From Tissierella sp. (lineage in GTDB: Bacteria > Bacillota > Clostridia > Tissierellales > Tissierellaceae), in NCBI RefSeq assembly GCF_031460495.1, contig NZ_JAVKTS010000003.1, positions 496,001 to 560,000 of the forward strand: DNA of 64,000 nucleotides, in the 5' to 3' direction. Positions 7,199 to 15,985 of this stretch are shown in pieces. The position numbers and the translations under genes were made by a program. Within the stretch, counting starts at the first letter, position 1, and each line of letters starts with the position of its first letter. The notes below the pieces were generated by a model, which worked only from the letters and a program-made list of their open reading frames with translations, was not told where the DNA came from and did no database searches.

Positions 7199-10063
7199 AT
7201 GAGAAAGAATATCAAAAAAGTTTTTGTGTGTTTTATTGCTGCTGCCACAATCTTTACATCTTCTACAGGGGTACTGGCAAATAAAATAACTGTAAATATG
7301 CCCTATTCTATTTATGAAACTGTGGAAAAGAATAATATTTCCTCAGGGGTAGTACATGAGAAGATAATGAAATTTACCACTGCAGGATGGTGGAATATAA
7401 ATGTTTTAAGAATCGATTTGTTAGATCCCTATACAGATATTAAGGGTCTTATCAACCCTGAAAGTATAATAAAAAGAGATAAGGTTAGTTCCTTAGTAGA
7501 AAAGCATAATGCTGTTGCAGGAATCAATGGGGACTTCTTTAGCTACACTCCACTACCTTGGGCTCTAAGTCCATTGATCAGCGAGGGAGAATTAGTGAGT
7601 ATGTCTAGGGAAAGCAATCCCTTACCTAGCTTTTTTATAGATGTATTGAACCAAGGAAAGATAGGTTATTTTAATACTACTATTGATGCGGTTAATCTAA
7701 ATACAGAAAAGAGTATTAGAGTAAATGTAGTAAATAATGTAATTTTTACAGAGTTTCAAACTGTAACCTTATTAAATAAAAACTGGGGACCTGAGTCAAT
7801 AGGTACGAAATATCATAATGATGCAGTAGAAGTAGTTGTAGATAATGATGTAGTAGCTGAAGTTAGACAAGGTAAAGAAGCTGTAGCAATCCCTGAAAAT
7901 GGATATGTTCTCATTGTAAGAGGACCGAGAGCACAAGAACTTTTAGGTCTATCTGTAGGGGATAAGATGGAATTAAAAGTAAAATCTGCCCCTGATATTA
8001 ATGAAATTAAATTTTCCATGGGTGGAGGAAGTTTTATTCTAGAGAATGGAGAATTGAGAAATCCTGATACTTCATCTCCTGGTGATCATCCAAGATCCGG
8101 GATTGGTATTAGTAAAGAAGGAACTGAGATTATTTTAGTTACAATAGATGGTAGAGACTCATCCTTTAAAGGCGTTAGCCAAGAAATGTTTGGAGCTATA
8201 ATGAGAGATTTAGGTGCTCACAATGCACTTAACTTAGACGGAGGCGGTTCTACTGCCATGGCTATCAAAGCAATTGATGAAAGTAAAGCAACTGTAGTAA
8301 ACAAGCCTTCTGAGGGTACTGAAAGATTGGTAATTAATGCTGTAGGAGTATTCTCCAACGCTCCTGAAGGAAAACTAACCAATATCAAAATTTCAACAGA
8401 TGACACTAATATGTTTGTAGACACTACTAGAAAACTAAATATAAAGGGATATGACGAATATTATAATCCTGTAACTTTGGATGAGACTAAGCTTGAATTT
8501 ACTATTGAAGGTGTAGAAGGAAATATAGAGGGCAATGTATTTAAGGCTGAATCCACTGGACAGGCTAAGATTACAGTTAAATATGAAGACATAGTAACTT
8601 CTATAGACCTTAATGTACTTGGCACTATAAAGGATATAAATACTAGTCTATCGAGCTTTACTATAGGTATAAATAGTGAAAGAACTTTACCTATATTTTC
8701 AGGAAAGGATGCCATGGGATTTGAAGCAAAGATATATCCTGAAGATATTACATTTAGCACTATAAATGAAATTGGGTATGTAGTTAACAATGTATTCTAT
8801 AGCGAAAAAGCACCACGAGCAGGAATATTAACTGCAAAAATTGGGGAAGGCTTAAGAAATATTCATGTATATGTGGGCAACGATGCTAAATTAGTTTCAG
8901 GATTTGAAAATATTGAGAATATAAAATTCACTTCCTATCCTAATACTGTTACTGGAGAAGTAAACCTTAATAGCGATGCAAAGGAAGGCAAATCTTCTGT
9001 ATCCCTTAAATATGATTTCTCCAAGGGTGAAAAAACTCGAGCTGCATATGTAAATTTAATAACTGGTAAAAACTTAGGAATGGCTATTCCTGGAAATCCT
9101 AAAAGTCTTGGATTGTGGGTTAGTGGAGATAATAGCGGCAGTTGGTTAAGAGGGATCATCAAGGACAATAAGGGTAATAGTCATTATATAGATTTTGCTA
9201 AAAATGTGGACTGGACTGGATGGAAATATGTAACTGCTAATCTACCTACAAATATAAGCTATCCTATTACCATAGAAAAAGTTTATGCAGTTGAAACTGA
9301 TAGTCTTAAGAAGCAAAGTGGTGAATTACTGTTTGACGGGTTAATTGCTCAATACACACCGGTATTAGGAAATATTACAATACCTACTCCTAGTGCTTTA
9401 AAGGATAATAAAAATGTTAAATCAGAAGTAAAGGCAGAAGGTTTCTCAATTGGAATTACATCTGAGCCTACTGGATTAGATGAATTAGTTAAATATGATG
9501 CTACTTCTAAGATCAAATCTAGAATAAACAACAATAATGTAGGAGTTTTATTAAATGGTGTCTCTGAAGAGTTTAAAAAAGACCTTAAGAATTCATCCAT
9601 AATAAATGCTTCAGGTAATTACAATAAGAATAATCATAAAGACATGTTCTTCTTACATGTAAATACTCAAAAAGGTGGAATTAGAGCCACAAATCCTGAG
9701 CAATGGAATAGTCTTAGAAAGGATTTAGAGAATATTAAAGAAAATAATATAGTATTGTTATTATCCTCACCAGTATTTGGTGCAAATGGTTTTACAGATA
9801 CTTTAGAAGCTAACTTATTCCATAAATATTTAATTGAAGCTAGGGATAGAGGGAAGAATGTATTTGTAGTACACGGAGGAAATTCTAATACCTCAGATTT
9901 AAGAGATAATATCAGATATATTGGAATAAATACAAAAACACCTGCTAAAGCAGAAGATATATATGACCTATCTATAGTAGAATTTGTAGTAAATGGTTCT
10001 GATGTAACTTATCAAATCAATCCATTATTTCAAAAACCAAATGTAACAGTAGGAAAAAAATAG
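7199..10063 (+). CDS. Exported phosphodiester glycosidase (NAGPA/DUF2233 type) multidomain protein
   Basis: The start at 7199 is set by GAGGTGA just upstream and gives 954 residues; an open TTG start at 7160 has no such site. Residues 1-28 form a signal peptide. A NAGPA-type domain follows (about 80-390), with the hallmark runs GINGDFF, MGGGSF, GRDSS and NLDGGGSTAM. Ig-like segments, a carbohydrate-binding-like beta domain (about 570-720) and a C-terminal domain of about 200 residues complete it. NAGPA domains cleave sugar phosphodiesters, so a role in processing wall or surface polysaccharide is likely. No sortase or SLH anchor is evident. The C-terminal domain is reminiscent of a degenerate metallophosphatase but lacks clear metal ligands. 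Confidence 0.85.
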   Translation: MRKNIKKVFVCFIAAATIFTSSTGVLANKITVNMPYSIYETVEKNNISSGVVHEKIMKFTTAGWWNINVLRIDLLDPYTDIKGLINPESIIKRDKVSSLVEKHNAVAGINGDFFSYTPLPWALSPLISEGELVSMSRESNPLPSFFIDVLNQGKIGYFNTTIDAVNLNTEKSIRVNVVNNVIFTEFQTVTLLNKNWGPESIGTKYHNDAVEVVVDNDVVAEVRQGKEAVAIPENGYVLIVRGPRAQELLGLSVGDKMELKVKSAPDINEIKFSMGGGSFILENGELRNPDTSSPGDHPRSGIGISKEGTEIILVTIDGRDSSFKGVSQEMFGAIMRDLGAHNALNLDGGGSTAMAIKAIDESKATVVNKPSEGTERLVINAVGVFSNAPEGKLTNIKISTDDTNMFVDTTRKLNIKGYDEYYNPVTLDETKLEFTIEGVEGNIEGNVFKAESTGQAKITVKYEDIVTSIDLNVLGTIKDINTSLSSFTIGINSERTLPIFSGKDAMGFEAKIYPEDITFSTINEIGYVVNNVFYSEKAPRAGILTAKIGEGLRNIHVYVGNDAKLVSGFENIENIKFTSYPNTVTGEVNLNSDAKEGKSSVSLKYDFSKGEKTRAAYVNLITGKNLGMAIPGNPKSLGLWVSGDNSGSWLRGIIKDNKGNSHYIDFAKNVDWTGWKYVTANLPTNISYPITIEKVYAVETDSLKKQSGELLFDGLIAQYTPVLGNITIPTPSALKDNKNVKSEVKAEGFSIGITSEPTGLDELVKYDATSKIKSRINNNNVGVLLNGVSEEFKKDLKNSSIINASGNYNKNNHKDMFFLHVNTQKGGIRATNPEQWNSLRKDLENIKENNIVLLLSSPVFGANGFTDTLEANLFHKYLIEARDRGKNVFVVHGGNSNTSDLRDNIRYIGINTKTPAKAEDIYDLSIVEFVVNGSDVTYQINPLFQKPNVTVGKK

Positions 10064-10090
10064 ATTTAGGGGTTATCCCCTAAATCTATT
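10059..10090. terminator. Bidirectional terminator
   Basis: A perfect 14-bp stem AATAGATTTAGGGG/CCCCTAAATCTATT with a TTAT loop has T-runs on both sides. It overlaps the stop codon of the plus-strand gene and lies 3 bp from the end of the convergent flgJ-like gene, so it can serve both. Confidence 0.9.
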
Positions 10091-10092
10091 TT

Positions 10093-10422
10093 TTATAAGT
10101 TAATATATCCTTTTTTAAATTGATCATATAAAATCTTCGCCATGCCAATGCCATTATCTCCATTGGACATATCCTTAGACAATTCTTCTAGATACATCTC
10201 TTCAAACATAATGCTTCCTTGAGATTTTTCTATTATTCCATTATCTGGAACAGTTTTCTTCATCTCTTTTAGCATCATATAGGTGAATATACTCTCAAAC
10301 TCCTTGCAAGCATCCATAAGTTTTTTATCATCAGGATTCTTGTTTAGATTTTCCATCTTTTTCTGCACTATAGAATAATCTTTCTCATTGTTTATAACAT
10401 TACCAGTTGGTGTTATTTCCAT
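10093..10422 (-). CDS. flgJ: Rod-binding FlgJ-like protein (no muramidase domain)
   Basis: The 109-residue protein matches the N-terminal rod-binding domain of FlgJ: helix DACKEFESIFTYMMLKEMKK, then SQGSIMFEEMYLEELSKDMS and a GIGMAKILYDQF ending. It lacks the C-terminal glucosaminidase domain of enterobacterial FlgJ, as is usual in Bacillota. It should act as a scaffold for flagellar rod assembly. It is the last gene of the flhO-flhP-flgJ unit, 13 bp after flhP. Confidence 0.9.
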   Translation of the reverse strand: MEITPTGNVINNEKDYSIVQKKMENLNKNPDDKKLMDACKEFESIFTYMMLKEMKKTVPDNGIIEKSQGSIMFEEMYLEELSKDMSNGDNGIGMAKILYDQFKKGYINL

Positions 10423-10435
10423 CTAATACACCCCA

Positions 10436-11230
10436 TTATCTCTTCAAGTTATTTGCCATTTGTAGCATTTCATCGGCAGTGGTAATAGCCTTTGAGTTGA
10501 TTTCATAAGCTCTTTGAGCTGTAATCATCTTTACCATTTCATCTACCACTTGAACATTTGAAGCTTCTAGATATCCTTGGATTACCTTGGTACTCATTTC
10601 CTCAGCTTCTAAAAAAATTTCTTCTCCTGATGCAGTTGTTGCACTATATAGGTTTTGTCCTTCAGATTGAAGTCCCTCTGGGTTCATGAAATTTACAAGC
10701 ATAAATCTTCCAACTTCAACTGATTCACCATCTTCATCCTTGCCATATACATATCCTAACTCATCAACTGAGATATCGGATATTCCTTCTTCTATAACTA
10801 TCAAATCTTCATCTTCACTAAGTACAAAATATCCCTCAGAAGTAACTATAGTAGCCTCATCGCCGTCTATACTCAATTTAAAACTTCCATCTCTAGTATA
10901 CCTTATATCTCCATTTGGCAATTCCACAGCGAAAAATCCTGCTCCATTTAATGCGAAATCAAAAGTTGACTGTGTTTCCATAAAACTACTTGTCCTAAAA
11001 TCTCTCTTTGTAGCAACAGGCATAACTCCATGACCGACTTCTAAATTAACTGGTCTTCCTTGGTCGTCATTAACATTAGCTCTTTTTAAATTTGCATAAA
11101 ACAAGTCTTTAAATTCTGACCTTTGTACCTTGTAACTAGTAGTATTTACATTAGCTAAGTTATTTGATATTGTGTCTATATTAAATTGTTGCGCCTTCAT
11201 GCCTGTAGCTGCAGTCCATAGTGACCTCAT
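10436..11230 (-). CDS. flhP: Flagellar distal rod protein FlhP (FlgG/FlgF family)
   Basis: At 264 residues it has the conserved N-terminal rod motif MRSLWTAATGMKAQQFNIDT with SNNLANVNTTSYK, a middle beta domain and the C-terminal motif QGYLEASNVQVVDEMVKMI. These coiled termini stack in the rod of the flagellar basal body. Gene order mbl-flhO-flhP is the Bacillus arrangement. It follows flhO by 10 bp. Confidence 0.93.
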   Translation of the reverse strand: MRSLWTAATGMKAQQFNIDTISNNLANVNTTSYKVQRSEFKDLFYANLKRANVNDDQGRPVNLEVGHGVMPVATKRDFRTSSFMETQSTFDFALNGAGFFAVELPNGDIRYTRDGSFKLSIDGDEATIVTSEGYFVLSEDEDLIVIEEGISDISVDELGYVYGKDEDGESVEVGRFMLVNFMNPEGLQSEGQNLYSATTASGEEIFLEAEEMSTKVIQGYLEASNVQVVDEMVKMITAQRAYEINSKAITTADEMLQMANNLKR

Positions 11231-11240
11231 TTTACTCCTC

Positions 11241-12281
11241 CTATACTCTTCCTATTTCATTAGCTGCTCTTTCCATCATTTCATCTTGCATCCTAACTAC
11301 CTTTTGATTTGATTCAAACTCTCTTAGGAGAGTAATCATTTCCACCATTCCAGATATTGGATTCATATTTGAACCTTCTAAATAACCTTGTAATACTTCT
11401 CCATTAAAGGGAGTTTCTCCTACTACGGCATTTTCCGCCACATAGAAAAGATTGTCTCCTCTTTTTCTAAGGAATTCCTTATTGTCGATATCTACTATAT
11501 CCAAAGTATCTATTAAAACATCATCTACAAAGACATTACCATTTGCTAAAATATCTATATTTCCTCCATTTAAAGGAATTGCTCCATTTTGGCCTAATAT
11601 TCTCTTACCATCTAAATCAGATAAAAAGCCATTTGTTATGGAAAATGATCCGTTTCTTGTATATAAAGCTTCTCCATCTTCACCTTCAACTTTGAAAAAT
11701 CCATTTCCTTTTATAGCCAAGTCTAACCTTCCGCCAGTATCCATAAAGCTACCATTAGTAAAATCAGTAACCATCTTTTGGAATCTAACTCCTCCACTCA
11801 TAGTACCAATTACATGTAATGGTGGATTGTAAACAGCACCCTGAAGAAGATTTTCTATATCCCCAACTCCTTGTAAAGGATTTCCATTACTATCAGTTAT
11901 ATAATTCTCATAATCAGTTTTATATTCATCATCTAAATTCTTGTAAGAAGTCTTTAAATATCCTTCTTCATCCACAACAAATTGAATTTCTTTTACATAG
12001 GATCTACCTCTTGAAGTATTTACAACGAAAAAACCTTCGTCTGTACGAGCAGTATGGACTTCACCATTGTTTTCGTATGTAATATTAGCTCCTCTTGGTA
12101 TATTTCCATATTCAGGAGTTCTACTCATCTTAGCTAACAATTTTTCTGGAAAGGATTCTGTAAGAGAAATATCCTTTTTATATCCAGAAGTATTTATATT
12201 AGCTAGATTATTTGTAAGAACATCTAATCTTCTTTGATTAGTAACTAAAGAAGTTGCACCAATATATAATCCTCTATTCAC
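11241..12281 (-). CDS. flhO: Flagellar rod protein FlhO (FlgF/FlgG family)
   Basis: The protein has the rod signatures NRGLYIGATSLV, TNNLANINTSGYK and, near its C-terminus, QGYLEGSNMNPISGMVEMI. I place the start at a GTG at 12281, because AGGATGTG lies 6 bp upstream and the product then begins MNRGLYIG, like its homologues; an in-frame GTG at 12290 overlaps that site. The result is 346 residues, somewhat longer than typical FlgG. A sigma-28 promoter lies 34 bp upstream. Confidence 0.92.
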   Translation of the reverse strand: MNRGLYIGATSLVTNQRRLDVLTNNLANINTSGYKKDISLTESFPEKLLAKMSRTPEYGNIPRGANITYENNGEVHTARTDEGFFVVNTSRGRSYVKEIQFVVDEEGYLKTSYKNLDDEYKTDYENYITDSNGNPLQGVGDIENLLQGAVYNPPLHVIGTMSGGVRFQKMVTDFTNGSFMDTGGRLDLAIKGNGFFKVEGEDGEALYTRNGSFSITNGFLSDLDGKRILGQNGAIPLNGGNIDILANGNVFVDDVLIDTLDIVDIDNKEFLRKRGDNLFYVAENAVVGETPFNGEVLQGYLEGSNMNPISGMVEMITLLREFESNQKVVRMQDEMMERAANEIGRV

Positions 12282-12314
12282 AATTATCACATCCTAATTT
12301 TTATATCTATATTG

Positions 12315-12341
12315 TTATCGACAATTTTTTCAAAAACTTTA
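12315..12341 (-). promoter_or_regulatory. Sigma-28 (SigD) promoter for flhO-flhP-flgJ
   Basis: On the minus strand TAAA (12338-12341) and GTCGATAA (12315-12322) are separated by exactly 15 bp, one mismatch from TAAA-N15-GCCGATAA. It lies in the short gap between mbl and flhO and so separates the flagellar unit from mbl. Confidence 0.82.
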
Positions 12342-12350
12342 TCTATTACT

Positions 12351-13382
12351 TTAGTCCCTATATTTTTTAATGCTATTATCTTCTACTATAGTACTATCAA
12401 GAAACTGAACCCAATCCAAAGCTTTTCCAGTTCCTCTTGCAACACAAGAAACAGGCTCATTTGCTACTACTGCCTGAATTCCCGTCCTATCTGCGATTAG
12501 CTTGTCCAGTCCATATAGAAGAGCTCCTCCTCCTGTGAGTATAATCCCCTTGTTGCTAATATCAGCAGCTAATTCTGGTGGAGTTCTTTCTAGGACTGCG
12601 TGAACTGTATCAATGATCTCTTGAACTGGATCCTTGAGGGCTTCAAGCATATCTGTAGAAGAGATATTTACTGTAATAGGTAATCCTGTAAGTAAATTTC
12701 TTCCCCTTATTTCTTTAAATTCTTCAGTTTCTCTTTTAAATGCAGAGCCAATACTAAGTTTTAGTTCTTCAGCGGATCTTTCTCCAATCATCATATTATA
12801 TTTTTTCCTAATATATTTAGTTACGGATTCGTCACATTCATCCCCAGCTATTTTTATAGAACGACTTACTACTATACCACCTAATGAAATCACGGCCACA
12901 TCTGTAGTTCCACCACCAATATCTACTATCATATTTCCATTTGGTTCCGTAATATCAATTCCTGCTCCAATGGCAGCAGCAATAGGCTCTTCAATCAGGT
13001 AGGTTTTAATTGATCCTGCTTGATTAGTAGCCTCTATAACCGCTCTCTTTTCTACTTCTGTTATTCCACTTGGTACACATACTATTACTCTTGGTTTAAA
13101 TAAATACTTCCCAACAGATTTCTGTATAAAATACTTTAACATTCTTTGCGTTATATCATAATCAGATATAACTCCATCCCTTAGAGGCCTGATTGCCACA
13201 ATATTTCCCGGAGTCCTACCTAACATCTTCCTTGCTTCTTCACCTACAGCTAAAAATTTATTTGTATTTTGATCAATTGCAACAACAGATGGCTCCTTTA
13301 AAACTATTCCTTTTCCTTTTACATAGACTAATACACTGGCAGTACCCAAGTCTATGCCTATATCCGCTCTTAATCCACACAT
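12351..13382 (-). CDS. mbl: Rod-shape protein Mbl (MreB family actin homologue)
   Basis: This 343-residue protein carries the actin-fold phosphate motifs DIGIDLGTASVLVY, VDIGGGTTDVAVIS and GIILTGGGALLYGLD. MreB/Mbl filaments guide the elongasome during side-wall growth. Its place between spoIIID and flhO identifies it as Mbl rather than MreB of the mreBCD operon. The ribosome site is a G-rich run, GGGGGG, 7 bp before the ATG. A terminator separates it from spoIIID. Confidence 0.93.
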   Translation of the reverse strand: MCGLRADIGIDLGTASVLVYVKGKGIVLKEPSVVAIDQNTNKFLAVGEEARKMLGRTPGNIVAIRPLRDGVISDYDITQRMLKYFIQKSVGKYLFKPRVIVCVPSGITEVEKRAVIEATNQAGSIKTYLIEEPIAAAIGAGIDITEPNGNMIVDIGGGTTDVAVISLGGIVVSRSIKIAGDECDESVTKYIRKKYNMMIGERSAEELKLSIGSAFKRETEEFKEIRGRNLLTGLPITVNISSTDMLEALKDPVQEIIDTVHAVLERTPPELAADISNKGIILTGGGALLYGLDKLIADRTGIQAVVANEPVSCVARGTGKALDWVQFLDSTIVEDNSIKKYRD

Positions 13383-13484
13383 TAAAAGTCCCCCCTAATT
13401 GTCCTTATCTTATATTATATTCTACATAAAATCTAAAAATCCTTCTTTTTTTGCAAAATATTTTCTAAAATATGACAAAAAATT

Positions 13485-13510
13485 AAAAAATCCCAAATTT
13501 GGGACTTTTT
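13485..13510 (-). terminator. Terminator after spoIIID
   Basis: The palindrome TCCCAAATTTGGGA (13491-13504) is followed on the minus strand by six T residues and starts within the spoIIID stop region. It isolates spoIIID from mbl. Confidence 0.85.
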
Positions 13511-13763
13511 ACTCATTAACTGCACTATATTTCATCTTAGTTGCCTTACCGCCTCTAATATGTCTTTCTGCCTTATTAGTATCCAAAATACTTTTCACCA
13601 TTGTTGCAACAAGAGGGTTTATCCTTGGTAATCTCTCTGTTACGTCTTTGTGTACCGTGCTCTTACTAACACCAAAAACTTTAGCAGCTTGCCTAACAGT
13701 AGCTTTTTCACTTACTATGTATTTTGCAATTTCTAAGGCTCTCTCTTCTATATAATCCTTCAT
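13509..13763 (-). CDS. spoIIID: Sporulation transcription factor SpoIIID
   Basis: The 84-residue protein begins MKDYIEERALEIAKYI and contains the helix-turn-helix VRQAAKVFGVSKSTVHKDV followed by a basic tail, all typical of SpoIIID. It is a DNA-binding regulator in the mother cell that activates and represses genes after sigma-E. It lies between spoIIQ and mbl as in Bacillus. Length and motif are fully conserved. Confidence 0.96.
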   Translation of the reverse strand: MKDYIEERALEIAKYIVSEKATVRQAAKVFGVSKSTVHKDVTERLPRINPLVATMVKSILDTNKAERHIRGGKATKMKYSAVNE

Positions 13764-13815
13764 TGATTAACCCCCCTTAAGATTTTGGGTATTATTAATA
13801 AATACTTATGCTTTT

Positions 13816-14613
13816 TTAATCCATAATAGAACGAGGATCTACTATTTTCCCATTTTTTATGACTTCAAAATGAATATGAGGCTCCATTAACATCTCTATT
13901 TTTCCAGTCTTTCCTACTTTGGAGATATGATCACCTTTCCGGACCTGTGTGCCTACGGTTACCATGTCTTTAGTAGCTAAATTTGAATATCGGGTTTGCA
14001 GTTCCTCATTATGCTCTATTACTATGACTATTCCCCATAACTGGTCTTCATATACTTCCTTTACAATTCCATCAGCTGCTGCTTTAATGTTGTCCCCTTC
14101 TTTGCCACCAATGTCAATTGCTCCATGACCTACCCAAGATTCAAGAGTCTCTGAATACACCAAAGAATCTGTTGTGTATTCTGTGATTATTGACCCATCA
14201 AGTGGTAGAATAAAGGATAAGTCCTTTACCACAAAATTTGAATCAGCCTCTTCTTCCTCGTCTTCAAATTCTAATTCCTCCATATCATCTTCTGAATAAT
14301 CATCCTCAGGTAATAGTACTTCTATAACATCCTCTGGACTTTCTTCCACTAGCTCTTCTGAGTCTTCATCAGAACTACTAGCTTCCATTTCTTTGTCAGC
14401 GAGCATGGACAATTCTAAATCCTCATCATATGAAGTAGTTTTCCCTGGGTCATCATCTACAATGGTGAAATTATCACTTCCTAGCTTTGCATTTGTAGCA
14501 TTTAAATTTCTCTTGGATATAAAAAGGGTCCCCCCTGCAACTACACATACACACAGAAATAAAAGTAAAATAAATCCTTCCTTTTCCATTAACTCAGTTA
14601 ATTTTTTTTTCAT
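13816..14613 (-). CDS. spoIIQ: Forespore protein SpoIIQ (M23/LytM domain)
   Basis: The start at 14613 is fixed by GGAGGTGGGG; it gives 265 residues. Residues 14-32 form a single membrane segment. Then comes a very acidic linker (about 60-124) and an M23 peptidase domain (about 135-260). The zinc ligands His163 and Asp167 (HxxxD) and the HxH pair 246/248 are all present, so the domain may be enzymatically active, unlike Bacillus SpoIIQ, which lacks a ligand. SpoIIQ binds SpoIIIAH across the intermembrane space during engulfment. A sigma-F-like promoter lies 19 bp upstream. Confidence 0.9.
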   Translation of the reverse strand: MKKKLTELMEKEGFILLLFLCVCVVAGGTLFISKRNLNATNAKLGSDNFTIVDDDPGKTTSYDEDLELSMLADKEMEASSSDEDSEELVEESPEDVIEVLLPEDDYSEDDMEELEFEDEEEEADSNFVVKDLSFILPLDGSIITEYTTDSLVYSETLESWVGHGAIDIGGKEGDNIKAAADGIVKEVYEDQLWGIVIVIEHNEELQTRYSNLATKDMVTVGTQVRKGDHISKVGKTGKIEMLMEPHIHFEVIKNGKIVDPRSIMD

Positions 14614-14631
14614 ATCCCCACCTCCATTAAC

Positions 14632-14660
14632 TAGTATTTCCAGTTGATGAAAAATCATAC
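14632..14660 (-). promoter_or_regulatory. Sigma-F-like promoter of spoIIQ
   Basis: On the minus strand GTATG (14656-14660) is followed after 14 bp by GGAAATACTA (14632-14641). The -10 box fits the sigma-F pattern GGNRANANTN fully, and the -35 box matches GYATA in four of five bases. spoIIQ is a sigma-F gene in Bacillus, so the position is right. Confidence 0.6.
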
Positions 14661-14731
14661 AAGGAATATTAAGAAAAAATAAAAAAATTAATGGAAAAAT
14701 AATAGAAATTTTAAGTGCTTTTCATCAATTG

Positions 14732-15775
14732 TTAATTGCTAATTGACCTAATCTCAACCCCAGTATAATAATGCTTTAATATCTCTTCAAAATTACTTCC
14801 ATGCTTACCCATTCCATTGGCTCCCCATTGACTCATGCCCACCCCATGACCAAATCCATAGGTCTCTATGTCTATGATATTTAACTTTTTATCCATGGAT
14901 ATAATAAAATTAGTTGAATTTAATGCAAATAAATCCCTTAAATCTCTACCCTCAAGTATAATTCCATCTATTGCAATTTTTTTTACTCTGCCAGTTATTG
15001 TTCTATCTATTAACTTGATTTTGTCTGGGAGATTATCCTTATTTAAATTAACCTTTGGGTATTTTGATTTAATTTTTTCAATGAATTCAGTTGTTGTTAA
15101 GGTAATAGTATTTTTGAATTTTGGAGCTTCTTCTTCATAAGGGCTAGTCACTGATTTTAAATATGGCAACTCTGCTGCAAAAACATCCTTTACATCTTCA
15201 GTCCTGCCTCCAGATGTGGAATGATAAAGAGGTTCAATGATCTCTCCATTATAAAAAATACCTAATCCTTTAGTAAGGTTCACAGCCTCCTCTATCTTAG
15301 GCCAGTAATTTTCTATCCAAGATTCTCCATTTAGTTCTCCTAGCTGAGAAAAAGATAGATAGGCTTGACAATGTATACCACTACATATAGGAGCCGAGCT
15401 ATGATCGGGGTGCCCTTCCTTATACTTGAGATTCCTAGAAATAGCATAAGTTCTAGCAGCTATTGCCTGTGCTTTTAGGGCTTCTATATGGAATGCTGCT
15501 GGCATTTCTGCTGCTACTACTCCCTTTACATAATCATCTATATTCATTTCTTCTACTAATCCTGATTTATTATTATAAAATTTAATTTTGTCATATACAT
15601 AACCAACTACAATGGGCTTTTCCTCAACTTCTAATATTGGTTTTATCTCTTCTTCTAAAGCCTCTCCTTGAGCAGAATTTCCTTTAGGTACAAATTTAAA
15701 GGTCTTAACAATAACTGTAGGTAACAATATAGTTATTATTAAGACCATCGATATATAAATCCCTAGTTTTCTCAT
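14732..15775 (-). CDS. spoIID: Stage II sporulation protein D (peptidoglycan lytic transglycosylase)
   Basis: The 347-residue protein has an N-terminal membrane anchor (residues 5-25) and a SpoIID domain. Key parts are VAAEMPAAFHIEALKAQAIA with the catalytic-type Glu90, the metal-site cluster Cys131, His135 and Cys136, and the C-terminal GFGHGVGMSQWGANGM. SpoIID cleaves glycan strands stripped of stem peptides by SpoIIP and drives engulfment. The last codons and the stop lie inside a period-7 intergenic repeat arm, so the C-terminal SISN is derived from repeat DNA. Confidence 0.96.
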   Translation of the reverse strand: MRKLGIYISMVLIITILLPTVIVKTFKFVPKGNSAQGEALEEEIKPILEVEEKPIVVGYVYDKIKFYNNKSGLVEEMNIDDYVKGVVAAEMPAAFHIEALKAQAIAARTYAISRNLKYKEGHPDHSSAPICSGIHCQAYLSFSQLGELNGESWIENYWPKIEEAVNLTKGLGIFYNGEIIEPLYHSTSGGRTEDVKDVFAAELPYLKSVTSPYEEEAPKFKNTITLTTTEFIEKIKSKYPKVNLNKDNLPDKIKLIDRTITGRVKKIAIDGIILEGRDLRDLFALNSTNFIISMDKKLNIIDIETYGFGHGVGMSQWGANGMGKHGSNFEEILKHYYTGVEIRSISN

Positions 15776-15894
15776 CGTCTCCTCCTCTTTGCATTAGTAT
15801 AGTATAAAATATAATATGCCAATAACTAAAGCTTTATGCTTTAATTTAGTGAAGATAGTGAATAACTGATAGTGAAGAGTTTAAGAAAACAAAT

Positions 15895-15921
15895 AAACCA
15901 CAAGAACCGTCCCTGTGATTT
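15895..15921. repeat. Imperfect CACAAG/CTGTG palindrome with ACCGTCCC core
   Basis: AACCACAAG...CCTGTGATT forms an imperfect stem around AACCGTC. The core resembles the GGGAC/GTCCC palindromes at 32392 and 36983. It lies in the 199-bp gap between murA and spoIID, which also contains a short period-7 arm (about 15848-15886) and no gene. Confidence 0.45.
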
Positions 15922-15942
15922 AATGTTTGCTTTTAAATTAAA

Positions 15943-15985
15943 ATAGGAAATAAAAAAAGTGCTAAAGCACTTTTTTATTTCCTAT
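15943..15985 (-). terminator. Terminator of murA
   Basis: A long stem centred on GTGC-TTTA-GCAC is extended by A/T pairs and by ATAGGAAA/TTTCCTAT, with T-runs on the 3' side. It overlaps the murA stop codon. Confidence 0.88.

Noticed and set aside
13764-13815. Sigma-E promoter sought upstream of spoIIID
   Set aside because: GCATAAG and ATACCC are present but spacing and -10 match are poor.
15776-15830. Sigma-E promoter sought upstream of spoIID
   Set aside because: GCATATT is present but no -10 box occurs at the required spacing.
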